Source: Paracoccaceae bacterium (GTDB lineage: Bacteria > Pseudomonadota > Alphaproteobacteria > Rhodobacterales > Rhodobacteraceae). From it: 64,000 nt of DNA. Of the stretch, positions 18,303 to 26,856 are shown piece after piece (position 1 is the stretch's first letter; every line of letters starts with the position of its first letter). A program made the translations under genes and the position numbers. Under the pieces are notes generated by a model that saw only the letters and a list, made by a program, of their open reading frames with translations, did not search any database and was not told where the DNA came from. The stretch spans positions 124,001 to 188,000 of the forward strand of contig JANSXZ010000004.1 of NCBI GenBank assembly GCA_024742705.1, read 5' to 3'.

Positions 18303-19837
18303 TGCAGCCGCGTCAGGTACACCACGTCGCCGTCATGATCATGGGCGATATGCTGGCGGTTGGCGTTGATGAACTTGTCTACCGCCGCGCGCGCACCGCC
18401 AACCCAGCGGGCAGATGTGAACTGCGAGGCCTCGAAGCGCACCGGCAGACCGTATTCCAGCTCGATGCGGCTGGCCAGCACCTCGAACTGCAACTGGCCA
18501 ACCACCCCGACGACAAACCCCGACCCGATCGCCGGTTTGAAGACCTTGGCGGCGCCTTCCTCGGCGAATTGCATCAGCGCCTTTTCCAGATGCTTGGCCT
18601 TCATCGGATCGCCCGCGCGCACGCCTTGCAGAAGTTCGGGCGCGAAGGACGGGATGCCGGTGACGCGGATCGCCTCGCCCTCGGTCAGCGTGTCGCCGAT
18701 GCGCAACTGTCCGTGGTTGGGGATGCCGATGATGTCACCGGCCCATGCCTCTTCGGCCAGTTCGCGATCCGACGCGAGGAACATCACCGGGTTGCTGATC
18801 GCCATCGGCTTTTTCGTCCGCACATGGGTCAGCTTCATGCCGCGCAGGAAATGCCCCGACGCCATGCGCACAAAGGCCACGCGGTCGCGGTGCTTCGGGT
18901 CCATGTTGGCCTGCACCTTGAAGACAAAGCCCGACACCTTGCGTTCCTCGGGCGCGATCTGGCGCGGTTCGGCGCTCTGGACCTGCGGTTCGGGGCCGTA
19001 GGCGGCGATCCCGTCCATCAGTTCGCGCACCCCGAACGAATTGATCGCCGAACCGAACCAGATCGGCGTCAGCGATCCCTCGCGCATTGCCGCGGGATCC
19101 AGCGGCGGCAGGAGTTCACGGGCCATTTCCAGATCCTCGCGCAGCTTTTCCAGCAGCGCGGCGGGCACATGTTCGGCCAGTCTGGGATCGTCGAGGCCAT
19201 TTATTTCAATGCTTTGCGCCACCTTGTTGCGGTCGGCGCGGTCCATCAGCTGAAGCCGGTCGCGCAGGATGTCATAGCAACCGACGAAATCGCGCCCCAT
19301 GCCGATGGGCCAGCTTGCCGGGGTCACGTCGATGGCCAGGTTCTCCTGGATCTCGTCGATGATCTCGAAAACGTCGCGGCTTTCACGGTCCATCTTGTTG
19401 CAAAAGGTCAGGATCGGCAGGTCGCGCATCCTGCAAACCTCGAACAGCTTGCGCGTCTGGCTTTCCACGCCCTTGGCGCCATCGATCACCATCACCGCCG
19501 CATCCACCGCCGTAAGGGTGCGATAGGTGTCCTCCGAGAAATCCGAATGCCCCGGCGTATCTACAAGATTGAACCGGAAGCTGTTGTAATCGAACGACAT
19601 TGCCGATGCGGAAACCGAGATGCCGCGATCCTTCTCCATTTGCATGAAATCCGAACGCGTGCGCCGTGCCTCGCCCTTGGCGCGGACCTGTCCGGCCATC
19701 TGGATCGCACCACCGTACAACAGGAACTTTTCGGTCAGCGTGGTCTTGCCCGCATCCGGATGCGAGATGATCGCAAAGGTGCGGCGGCGCGCGATCTCGG
19801 GCGGCAGGTCGGGGCGGTTCGGGGCGTGGTCCAGCAT
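18230..19837 (-). CDS. prfC: peptide chain release factor 3
   Basis: A 535-residue translational GTPase that recycles RF1/RF2 from the ribosome. The start ATG 19837 gives MLDHAPNRPDLPPEIARRRT; sequence further upstream in the frame is antisense to the next gene and is not coding. G-motifs are intact: SHPDAGKTTLTEK (G1), RGISVSASAM (G2), DTPGHSDFSEDTYR (G3) and FCNKMDRE (G4). Later segments include GSAINSFGVRELMDG, GFVFKVQANMDPKHRDRVAF and QFEVLASRIELEYGLPVRFE, as in the RF3 C-terminal domains. The length is normal. The 129-bp gap to the divergent gene at 19967 should hold both promoters. Confidence 0.97.
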   Translation of the reverse strand: MLDHAPNRPDLPPEIARRRTFAIISHPDAGKTTLTEKFLLYGGAIQMAGQVRAKGEARRTRSDFMQMEKDRGISVSASAMSFDYNSFRFNLVDTPGHSDFSEDTYRTLTAVDAAVMVIDGAKGVESQTRKLFEVCRMRDLPILTFCNKMDRESRDVFEIIDEIQENLAIDVTPASWPIGMGRDFVGCYDILRDRLQLMDRADRNKVAQSIEINGLDDPRLAEHVPAALLEKLREDLEMARELLPPLDPAAMREGSLTPIWFGSAINSFGVRELMDGIAAYGPEPQVQSAEPRQIAPEERKVSGFVFKVQANMDPKHRDRVAFVRMASGHFLRGMKLTHVRTKKPMAISNPVMFLASDRELAEEAWAGDIIGIPNHGQLRIGDTLTEGEAIRVTGIPSFAPELLQGVRAGDPMKAKHLEKALMQFAEEGAAKVFKPAIGSGFVVGVVGQLQFEVLASRIELEYGLPVRFEASQFTSARWVGGARAAVDKFINANRQHIAHDHDGDVVYLTRLQWDIDRVVRDYPDVRLTATKEMMI

Positions 19838-19966
19838 GTCGCGCGTATAGGCGGCAAAGGGGTGCGGTGCAAGAACGACCGTGCCGCCCGGTTGTCCGAC
19901 GGTTGCCAATGCCGCAGCGATCCGCGATACCCGTCGCACGATCCATCCCGCCACCGAAAGGCCGCC

Positions 19967-20599
19967 ATGGCGCATATCGTTCTCCGTCCCGGCACCGCCG
20001 CCCCGCAACGCACGCTGCTCGTTATGGGGGCGTCGCGCAGCATGACATCGCTGGTGGCCGGGGGGATGCACGAATCCGGTCTGGATTTCGGCGCGGACGT
20101 GGACGGTTTCTATGAAAGCACTGGCCTGAGCGAAACGATGGAGCGCGGCGACAGTTCCGCCTTCGCCGAACAGGTCGCTGTGCGCAACGCCGCCGATGTC
20201 TGGGCCTGGAAACGGCCTTCGATCGTCAATCACATGGATCTGGTCTTTGCGCATCTGCGCGCGCCGCATGTCATCGTGGTGGTGCGCGACGTTGCCGCGA
20301 TCGCGCTGAGCAAAAAGAAGGTGAACCCGGCGCTCGACGCCGCGCGCATGGCCGCCAACATGGTGACGAACCTGCGGATTCAGCAGGCTTGTATCGAACG
20401 CTGCCTTGCCCGCGCGGTGCCGCTGTGCGTCCTGTCCGCCGAAAAGATGGTGGCGGATCCCGAACCGGCGATCCGCGCCGGCGCCGGGTTTTTCGGCGTG
20501 GACCTCGACAGCGATCGCCTGCGCGCCTTTCTCGACAAGGGCAACGCAGCCTACCGCGCCTATGCCCGATTGCGCGCCGACGCGGCCGGCGGGCAATGA
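19967..20599 (+). CDS. sulfotransferase-like P-loop protein
   Basis: A 210-residue protein with the 5'-phosphosulfate-binding-like loop RTLLVMGASRSMTSLVAGGM near residue 15, a relaxed version of the GxxRSGTT loop of PAPS-dependent sulfotransferases. AHLRAPHVIVVVRDVAAIAL (residues ~85-110) matches the second, 3'-phosphate-binding block (RDPxxxxxS-like, here RDVAAIALS). It is short for a sulfotransferase (usually 250-350 residues), and the acceptor is unknown. Similar small proteins accompany glycosyltransferases in roseobacters, so a role in modifying a surface polymer is conceivable; this is inference. It diverges from prfC. Confidence 0.65.
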   Translation: MAHIVLRPGTAAPQRTLLVMGASRSMTSLVAGGMHESGLDFGADVDGFYESTGLSETMERGDSSAFAEQVAVRNAADVWAWKRPSIVNHMDLVFAHLRAPHVIVVVRDVAAIALSKKKVNPALDAARMAANMVTNLRIQQACIERCLARAVPLCVLSAEKMVADPEPAIRAGAGFFGVDLDSDRLRAFLDKGNAAYRAYARLRADAAGGQ

Positions 20600-20699
20600 T
20601 CGCCGCCACCGGCACGCGGCAGGGCGCGCGATCGCCTCTTGCGACCGGGTGCGGCTGTGGCAATGATGGCCCGTGGATCGGGAGAGTGGAGCGCGCGAT

Positions 20700-21752
20700 A
20701 TGAGCCTTTATACGAACATGTCATCGCCGGAAGGCCAGAACCGTCCGCTGTGCGATCTGCGCAGCGATACGGTGACGCGGCCCTGTGCCGGGATGCGCGC
20801 GGCGATGGCGTCAGCCGAGGTTGGCGACGATGTCTATGGCGACGACCCCACCGTTGTCCGGCTGGAAGCGCGGATGGCCGGGCAACTGGGCAAGGCGGCG
20901 GCGCTGTTCATGCCTTCCGGCACCCAGAGCAACCTGGTCGCCATGATGGCGCATTGCGGTCGCGGCGACGAGGTGATCACCGCCGACGCATATCACGTCA
21001 ACCGCTATGAAGCGGCCGGCGCATCGGTTCTGGCGGGCATCGCGCTGTGCGCGCTGCCGCTGAACGGGCGCGCGATGCTCACCCCCGACGCGGTGCGCGC
21101 GGCGATCAAGGAGGACGATCCGCATCACCCTGTCAGCCGCTTGCTGTGCCTTGAAAATACGCACTACGGCGCCGCGACCGCGCTGGACGAGATCGCCCCG
21201 GTCGTTGCCGTCGCGCGCGAGGCCGGAATGGGCGCGCATCTGGACGGCGCGCGGTTCTTCAACGCCATCGCTGCCCTGGGGCTGGCACCGGATGAACTGG
21301 CCGCGCCATTCGATACGATTTCTGTTTGCCTTTCCAAAGGGTTGGGGGCGCCGGTTGGATCGGTTCTGGTGGGCGATCGTGACCTGATCGCGCGGGCAAG
21401 GCGACACCGCAAGATCCTGGGTGGCGGCCTGCGACAGGCCGGGGTTCTGGCGGCGGCGGGGCTGTACGCGCTGGATCACACGGTGCAGACCCTGCCCGAC
21501 GATCACGCCCGCGCCGCGCGGTTCGGCGCGGCACTTCAGGCGATGGGCGCCGGCGTGGTGCGGGTTTGCACCAACATGGTGTTTCTGACACCCACGTCGC
21601 GGGACCATGGCGCCCTGCGCAGCCATCTGGCGGACCGTGGCGTGGTGATCAGCGGCCAGGCCGGCGAAATCCGCCTTGTGCTTCACCGCGATGTCACCGA
21701 CGATACGCTCGACCAGGCCATCGACGCCTTCCACGACTTCGCCGGCGCCTGA
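20700..21752 (+). CDS. ltaE: low-specificity L-threonine aldolase
   Basis: A 350-residue PLP enzyme of fold type I that cleaves L-threonine or L-allo-threonine to glycine and acetaldehyde. Family landmarks are DLRSDTVTRPCAGMRAAMAS, GDDVYGDDPTVVRLEARMA, FMPSGTQSNLVAMMAHC, ENTHYGAATAL and HLDGARFFNA with the PLP-ring aspartate. The PLP lysine is Lys213 in SVCLSKGLGAPVGS. The start ATG 20700 is preceded by GGGAGAGTGGAG; a second ATG 18 bases on is an alternative. It has no obvious partner; a 141-bp gap separates it from the sugar-catabolic block. Confidence 0.93.
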   Translation: MSLYTNMSSPEGQNRPLCDLRSDTVTRPCAGMRAAMASAEVGDDVYGDDPTVVRLEARMAGQLGKAAALFMPSGTQSNLVAMMAHCGRGDEVITADAYHVNRYEAAGASVLAGIALCALPLNGRAMLTPDAVRAAIKEDDPHHPVSRLLCLENTHYGAATALDEIAPVVAVAREAGMGAHLDGARFFNAIAALGLAPDELAAPFDTISVCLSKGLGAPVGSVLVGDRDLIARARRHRKILGGGLRQAGVLAAAGLYALDHTVQTLPDDHARAARFGAALQAMGAGVVRVCTNMVFLTPTSRDHGALRSHLADRGVVISGQAGEIRLVLHRDVTDDTLDQAIDAFHDFAGA

Positions 21753-21893
21753 CACCGCCGGCAGTCTGCGCGACCCTCCCGCGGGGCTTGCGCGGCGCGG
21801 TGGAATCGGTCACGCTCGCTTTTGTGACCCGCCGCCAAGCGCGGGCACAAACCCCGCAACATGTTCAGTGGCGTGGGGAAGGGAGGATGGCGA

Positions 21894-22955
21894 ATGAAAA
21901 CGATCAAGGGCCCGGCCCTTTTCCTGGCGCAGTTCGCCAGCGACAGCGCCCCATTCGACACATGGGACGGCATCACGAAATGGGCCGCCGATTGCGGTTA
22001 TGTCGGGGTCCAGGTGCCAAGCTGGGACAGCCGGCTTTTCGATCTGCGGCAAGCGGCGCAATCGCAGGGCTATTGTGACGCGTTCAAGGGGCAGGCGGCC
22101 GATAACGGTGTGGTCGTCACGGAACTGTCCACGCATCTGCAGGGCCAGTTGGTTGCCGTGCACCCGGCCTACGACGCGGCCTTCGACGGCTTTGCCGATC
22201 CGGCGGTGCGCAATGATCCGAAGGCGCGGCAGGAATGGGCGGTGGATCAGGTGCGCATGGCCATCACCGCCAGCCGCAATCTCGGGATCGACAAGCACGT
22301 CAGCTTCTCGGGTGCGCTGGCCTGGCCCTACGTCTATCCTTGGCCGCAACGGCCCGCGGGCCTGATCGAGGCCGCGTTCGACGAACTGGCCGCGCGCTGG
22401 CGCCCGATCCTCGATCACGCGGAGGAAAACGGGGTCGACATCTGCTACGAAATCCATCCGGGCGAAGACCTGCACGATGGCGCCAGCTTCGAGATGTTTC
22501 TCGATCGGGTCGATCAGCACAAACGGTGCAACATGCTCTATGATCCGTCGCACTACATTTTGCAGGCAATGGATTACCTCGACAACATCGACATCTATCA
22601 CGACCGGATCAAGATGTTCCACGTCAAGGATGCCGAGCTGAACCCGACAGGCCGTCAGGGCGTCTACGGGGGATATCAGCCCTGGGTCGATCGCGCCGGC
22701 CGGTTCCGCAGCCTTGGCGACGGCCAGGTCGATTTCCGGGCGGTGTTCTCGAAGCTGACACAATATGATTTCGATGGATGGGCCGTGGTTGAATGGGAGT
22801 GTGCCATGAAGCACCCCGAAGACGGCGCCCGCGAGGGGGCAGCCTTCGTGCGCGATCACATCATTCGCGTGACCGAGCGCGCCTTTGACGACTTTGCCGA
22901 TGGCGGAACCGACCTTGCCGCGAACCGTCGCATGCTGGGACTGGATGGCGGATGA
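21894..22955 (+). CDS. sugar phosphate isomerase/epimerase (xylose-isomerase-like TIM barrel)
   Basis: A 353-residue AP-endonuclease-2/xylose-isomerase-like TIM-barrel protein. Segments consistent with the family are DGITKWAADCGYVGVQVPSW, ELSTHLQGQLV, GVDICYEIHPGEDLHDGAS (metal-ligand glutamate and histidine), LYDPSHYILQ (aspartate and histidine), IKMFHVKDAELN, and WAVVEWECAM with the last glutamate. Start ATG 21894 follows a GGGAGG site. It heads a group with the Gfo/Idh/MocA oxidoreductase and the ABC importer downstream, a combination typical of inositol, polyol or unusual-sugar catabolism. The substrate cannot be read from the sequence. Confidence 0.85.
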   Translation: MKTIKGPALFLAQFASDSAPFDTWDGITKWAADCGYVGVQVPSWDSRLFDLRQAAQSQGYCDAFKGQAADNGVVVTELSTHLQGQLVAVHPAYDAAFDGFADPAVRNDPKARQEWAVDQVRMAITASRNLGIDKHVSFSGALAWPYVYPWPQRPAGLIEAAFDELAARWRPILDHAEENGVDICYEIHPGEDLHDGASFEMFLDRVDQHKRCNMLYDPSHYILQAMDYLDNIDIYHDRIKMFHVKDAELNPTGRQGVYGGYQPWVDRAGRFRSLGDGQVDFRAVFSKLTQYDFDGWAVVEWECAMKHPEDGAREGAAFVRDHIIRVTERAFDDFADGGTDLAANRRMLGLDGG

Positions 22956-22987
22956 ATGGAGCGAGGGGCCAGCCCCTCGCGCTCCCC

Positions 22988-23061
22988 GGAGTTTATCCGG
23001 CAAGATGAAGGAGGGCGAGGCGGGCCTTCCTTTCGCTTTAAATATCCCCGCCGGAGGCACC
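22988..23061. repeat. paired dispersed repeats with hairpin potential, copies B (+) and C (-)
   Basis: The spacer after the isomerase gene holds a 22-bp segment identical to the core at 12347-12368 (22988-23009). An inverted relative of the same family, reading GGTGCCTCCGGCGGGG on the minus strand, lies at 23035-23061. Between them AAGGAGGGC and GCCTTCCTT can pair, so the RNA would fold into a hairpin. It may act as a terminator or mRNA stabiliser between the two sugar genes. Confidence 0.6.
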
Positions 23062-23107
23062 GGACGGATGCGACGGCGCCAAGGTTGGATCATGGAGGTG
23101 CATCGGA

Positions 23108-24268
23108 ATGTCTGAGCTTGTGGCGGATCGGATCAGGTTGGGTATGGTTGGTGGCGGCCGGGATGCTTTCATTGGGGGCGTTCACCGAATTGCCAGCAGA
23201 ATAGATAATCACTATCAGTTGCTTGCCGGGTGTTTTTCATCTTCACAGGAAGTTTCCGATGTTTCGGGGCGCGATTTGCGTGTGTCTCCGGATCGGGTAT
23301 ACGGCGACTATGAGGCGATGGCGAAGCGCGAAGCGCGGTTGAAGTCGGGCATTGAGGCCGTTGCGGTGGTGACGCCAAACCATCTGCACTATCCGGTCGC
23401 GCGTGCTTTCTTGCGCCGCGGGATCCATGTGATTTGTGACAAACCGCTGACATCGGGGTTGCCGGATGCGAAAAAGCTGGCTCGGTTGGCGGCGCGGTCG
23501 GGTGCGATTTTCGCGCTGACACATAATTACACCGGTTACCCGATGGTGCGCCATGCGCGCGAGATGGTGCAGGCGGGCGAACTGGGCGCGGTCCGTGTGG
23601 TTCAGGTGGAGTATCCGCAGGATTGGTTGAGCGGGCCGCTGGAGCAGAGCGGGCAGAAGCAGGCAAGCTGGCGCACCGATCCGGCGCGTTCGGGGCCGGG
23701 TGGTTCGATCGGAGATATCGGCACACATGCGTTTCAACTGGCCAATTATGTAACCGGTCTGACGCTTGAGCGCTTGGCCGCGGATTTGCAGCGGTTCGTG
23801 CCCGGGCGTCGGGTGGATGACAACGCGCATGTCCTGTTGCGTTACGAGGGGGGTGCGCGGGGCATGTTGTGGTCTTCTCAGGTGGCGCCGGGCAATGAGA
23901 ACGCCTTGCGCCTGCGGGTTTATGGCGAGAGTGGCGGGTTGGAGTGGTTTCAGGAGGAGCCGAACACCCTTTGGCACAGTCCGCTGGGCGCTCCGCCGCG
24001 CAAGATTACCCGCGCGAATGCCGGCGCGGGCGAGGCTGCGAACCGGGTGAGCCGCATACCGCCGGGCCATCCCGAGGGATACCTGGAGGGTTTTGCCACG
24101 ATCTACTCGGAAGTGGCGCAGGCGATTCTCGCGGCGCGCGCGGGGCGGCCCGTGGATCCGGCGGTGCAGTTTCCGGGTATTGACGACGGGGTGGCGGGTG
24201 TGGCCTTCGTGGATGCGTGCGTCCGGTCTTCCGCGCGGGATGCGGCCTGGGTGAGCCTGAACCTGTAG
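23108..24268 (+). CDS. Gfo/Idh/MocA family NAD(P)-dependent oxidoreductase
   Basis: A 386-residue dehydrogenase of the glucose-fructose oxidoreductase/inositol dehydrogenase superfamily. The Rossmann loop is IRLGMVGGGRDAFIGGVHRI, followed by AVVTPNHLHYPVARAFLRRG and ICDKPLTSGLPDA, where CDKP replaces the usual EKP catalytic-lysine motif. The C-terminal half begins with SWRTDPARSGPGGSIGDIGT and HAFQLANYVTG, containing the conserved GGG/SIGDIG-H signature with the catalytic Asp/His. The DNA is slightly less GC-rich than its neighbours. With the adjacent isomerase and ABC system it probably oxidises a sugar or polyol in the cytoplasm; the substrate is unknown. Confidence 0.88.
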   Translation: MSELVADRIRLGMVGGGRDAFIGGVHRIASRIDNHYQLLAGCFSSSQEVSDVSGRDLRVSPDRVYGDYEAMAKREARLKSGIEAVAVVTPNHLHYPVARAFLRRGIHVICDKPLTSGLPDAKKLARLAARSGAIFALTHNYTGYPMVRHAREMVQAGELGAVRVVQVEYPQDWLSGPLEQSGQKQASWRTDPARSGPGGSIGDIGTHAFQLANYVTGLTLERLAADLQRFVPGRRVDDNAHVLLRYEGGARGMLWSSQVAPGNENALRLRVYGESGGLEWFQEEPNTLWHSPLGAPPRKITRANAGAGEAANRVSRIPPGHPEGYLEGFATIYSEVAQAILAARAGRPVDPAVQFPGIDDGVAGVAFVDACVRSSARDAAWVSLNL

Positions 24269-24366
24269 GGCGCTGAATCAAATAAGACAAGCCGATCTTT
24301 GCGCCGCCTGAAATGGTGGCTGGATCATGATTTTTGGCTGAATGATGGGCGTACCTCAGAATTTGC

Positions 24367-24396
24367 TTTACTTGGCCCGCGCGGCGGGCATAGCAT
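24367..24396 (+). promoter_or_regulatory. candidate sigma-70 promoter for the sugar ABC operon
   Basis: TTTACT at 24367-24372 and TAGCAT at 24391-24396 are separated by 18 bp in the 198-bp gap before the binding-protein gene. Each hexamer matches consensus at four of six positions, so this is only a candidate. Confidence 0.3.
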
Positions 24397-24466
24397 TATG
24401 GCAGGCACTGACCGGAGGGGGCATCGCCTTCAGTCTGCGATCAGCGGCCATCGGGAGGAGAGATTT

Positions 24467-25783
24467 ATGAGAACTGCCAAATATCTCGCGGCGACGGCCT
24501 TGGCCGTGACCGGGCTGGGCGCGTCGGGCGCCGCGGCCGAAGACCTGACGCTGTGCTGGGCGGCCTGGGATCCGGCCAACGCTCTGGTGGAGTTGAGCAA
24601 GGAGTTCGAGGCCGAAAGCGGGCACTCGATGAACTTCGAGTTCGTGCCATGGCCGAACTTTGCCGACCGCATGCTGAACGAGCTGAACTCGGGCGGCAAG
24701 CTGTGCGACCTGCTGATCGGCGACAGCCAGTGGATCGGTGGCGGCGCCGAAAGCGGGCATTATGTGAAGCTGAACGACTTTTTCGATGCCGAAGGCATAA
24801 GCATGGACGATTTCGCTCCGGCTACTGTCTATGCCTATTCCACCTGGCCCAAGGGCACGCCGAACTATTATGCGCTGCCGGCGATGGGCGATGCGAACGG
24901 ATGGTTCTATCGCAAGGACTGGTTCAGCGATCCCGAGATCCGCGCCGATTTCATGGCGCAGACGGGCCGCGAACTGGGCGAGCCAAAGACCCAACTCGAA
25001 CTGCTTGAAATCGCTCAGTTCTTCCAGGGTCGTGAAATCGACGGAAACACCGTTTACGGTGCGGCGATCTTTACCGAGCGGGGCTCGGAAGGGATCACGA
25101 TGGGGGTGACCGGGGCGCTTTACCCCTGGGGTTTCAAATACGAGAACACGCCGGGTTCCTATGACATGGAAGGGGCGGTGAATTCGCCCGAGGCGATCGA
25201 GGCGCTGGAATTCTACAAGGAGTTCTACCAGACCGCGACACCGCCGGGCTATACCAACTCGTACATGGGTGAATCGCTGGATGCGTTCAAATCCGGCCAG
25301 GTGGCGATGGCGATGAACTGGTTCGCCTTCTTCCCCGGCCTCTATGCCGATCCCAACACCGGCGGCGACAAGATCGACTTCTTCGTCAACCCGCCTCAGA
25401 ACAACGAAGGTTCGACGTTGGGCGGGCAGGGAATTTCGGTGGTCGCCTATTCCGACAAGCAGGACGCGGCGCTGGAATACATCAAGTGGTTCGCGCAGCC
25501 TTCGATCCAGCAGAAATGGTGGGATCTGGGCGGGTACTCGGCGCATAATGCCGTGCTGAACGATCCCGGCTTCAAGGACAGTGCGCCCTTCGCGGGCGAT
25601 TTCCTGGAAGCGATGGCCAATGTGCAGGACTTCTGGCAGGAGCCGGCCTATGCCGAACTGCTGCTGGCGATGCAAAAGCGCCTGCACGACTACATCGTGG
25701 CCGATCAGGGCACCGCGAAAGAGGCTCTCGACAAGCTGGTCGAGGACTGGACCGAAGTCTTCGAGGATGAAGGCAAGCTCTAG
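24467..25783 (+). CDS. carbohydrate ABC transporter substrate-binding protein
   Basis: A 438-residue periplasmic protein with a clear signal peptide (MRTAKYLAATALAVTGLGAS, cleavage near AAAED). The mature sequence begins LTLCWAAWDPANALVELSKE and contains VPWPNFADRMLNELNSGGKL, the cluster-B/MalE-type fold of sugar and polyol binders. C-terminal segments PSIQQKWWDLGGYSAHNAVL are typical. A strong GGGAGGAGAG site precedes ATG 24467. It is followed by a GC-rich stem-loop before the permease gene, which usually allows higher expression of the binding protein. Neighbouring genes point to a polyol or small-sugar ligand, not identified. Confidence 0.9.
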   Translation: MRTAKYLAATALAVTGLGASGAAAEDLTLCWAAWDPANALVELSKEFEAESGHSMNFEFVPWPNFADRMLNELNSGGKLCDLLIGDSQWIGGGAESGHYVKLNDFFDAEGISMDDFAPATVYAYSTWPKGTPNYYALPAMGDANGWFYRKDWFSDPEIRADFMAQTGRELGEPKTQLELLEIAQFFQGREIDGNTVYGAAIFTERGSEGITMGVTGALYPWGFKYENTPGSYDMEGAVNSPEAIEALEFYKEFYQTATPPGYTNSYMGESLDAFKSGQVAMAMNWFAFFPGLYADPNTGGDKIDFFVNPPQNNEGSTLGGQGISVVAYSDKQDAALEYIKWFAQPSIQQKWWDLGGYSAHNAVLNDPGFKDSAPFAGDFLEAMANVQDFWQEPAYAELLLAMQKRLHDYIVADQGTAKEALDKLVEDWTEVFEDEGKL

Positions 25784-25796
25784 CCTGTTCCCGGGG

Positions 25797-25821
25797 CCGG
25801 GCGGCGGCTTGTGCCGCCCGG
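25797..25821 (+). terminator. intercistronic stem-loop after the binding-protein gene
   Basis: CCGGGCGGC (25797-25805) pairs perfectly with GCCGCCCGG (25813-25821) across a 7-base loop. There is no real T-run, so it is probably a partial terminator or 3' mRNA-stabilising hairpin between the abundant binding protein and the permeases. Confidence 0.55.
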
Positions 25822-25908
25822 ACCTTTCCCGACCCGCGCAGCCGGCGCTGGCAACGCGCCCGATTGCGCGCATGATCCCATCACAGCCAAGCGAACGGGC
25901 CTTCCGCC

Positions 25909-26856
25909 ATGCCGTCCAACCCCATCGACAGCGCCGCGCGCGCCACGCCTGAGCCGGTCGCGCGCAAGATACGCGGCCTGTCGGACCGCGCAATTGCCTG
26001 GCTGTTCGTGGCGCCGACGATCTTCCTGCTGCTGGCGATCAACATCTTTCCGCTGATCTGGACGATCCGGCTTTCATTCACGAACTTCCGCGCCAACCGT
26101 CCCAATCGCGAGGTCGAATGGGTGGGCCTGCGCAACTACGAGCGCATCCTCACCGACAGCGACATCTGGCTGACCATGCAGGCGACGGCGCATTTCCTGT
26201 TCTGGACGATCTTCTTTCAGGTTCTCATCGGTTTCACCCTGGCCTGGCTGATCAACAGGAAATTCCGCGGCAACGATCTGTGGACCACGATCATCGTCTT
26301 GCCGATGATGCTGAGCCCGGCGGTCGTGGGCAATTTCTGGACCTTCCTCTATCAGCCGCAGATCGGGCTTTTCAATTACGTGGTCAGCTTCTTCACCGGG
26401 GTCGATCCTTCTTCCTTCGAGATGCTCGGTTCGGTCACGCTTGCGCCCTGGTCGATCGTGATCGTCGACACATGGATGTGGACGCCTTTCGTGATGCTGA
26501 TCTGTCTTGCCGGACTGCGTTCGATCCCTGACTATATCTACGAGGCGGCCGAGATCGACCGCGCCAGCAAGCTGCGCCAGTTCTTCACCATCACCTTGCC
26601 CATGGTCCTGCCTTTCCTGATGCTGGCGGTGCTGTTTCGCGGCATAGAGAACTTCAAGATGTTCGATCTGGTGGTGCAGCTGACAGGCGGCGGGCCGGGG
26701 TCGATCACCGAGGTGACGTCGATCAATCTCAAACGCGAAGCCTTTGAGAAATGGCGCACCGGCTATGCCTCGGCCTATGCGATCATCCTTTTCGTGACGG
26801 TCTTCGGCCTGGCTTCGATTTACGTCAAGGCATTGAACAAGGTAAAGCAACGATGA
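25909..26856 (+). CDS. sugar ABC transporter permease (MalF-like)
   Basis: A 315-residue inner-membrane protein with about six helices, first permease of the importer. The N-terminal helix is AWLFVAPTIFLLLAINIFPL, and the EAA loop that contacts the ATPase is EAAEIDRASKLRQFFTITLP. The segment FDLVVQLTGGGPGSITEV is typical of MalF/UgpA-type subunits. An unusually long polar N-terminus (about 30 residues) precedes the first helix. It overlaps the second permease by 4 bp (ATGA). Confidence 0.93.
   Translation: MPSNPIDSAARATPEPVARKIRGLSDRAIAWLFVAPTIFLLLAINIFPLIWTIRLSFTNFRANRPNREVEWVGLRNYERILTDSDIWLTMQATAHFLFWTIFFQVLIGFTLAWLINRKFRGNDLWTTIIVLPMMLSPAVVGNFWTFLYQPQIGLFNYVVSFFTGVDPSSFEMLGSVTLAPWSIVIVDTWMWTPFVMLICLAGLRSIPDYIYEAAEIDRASKLRQFFTITLPMVLPFLMLAVLFRGIENFKMFDLVVQLTGGGPGSITEVTSINLKREAFEKWRTGYASAYAIILFVTVFGLASIYVKALNKVKQR

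Noticed and set aside
19838-20596. In-frame upstream extension of prfC by about 250 codons
   Set aside because: It would be antisense to the sulfotransferase-like gene, and the normal RF3 N-terminus starts at 19837.
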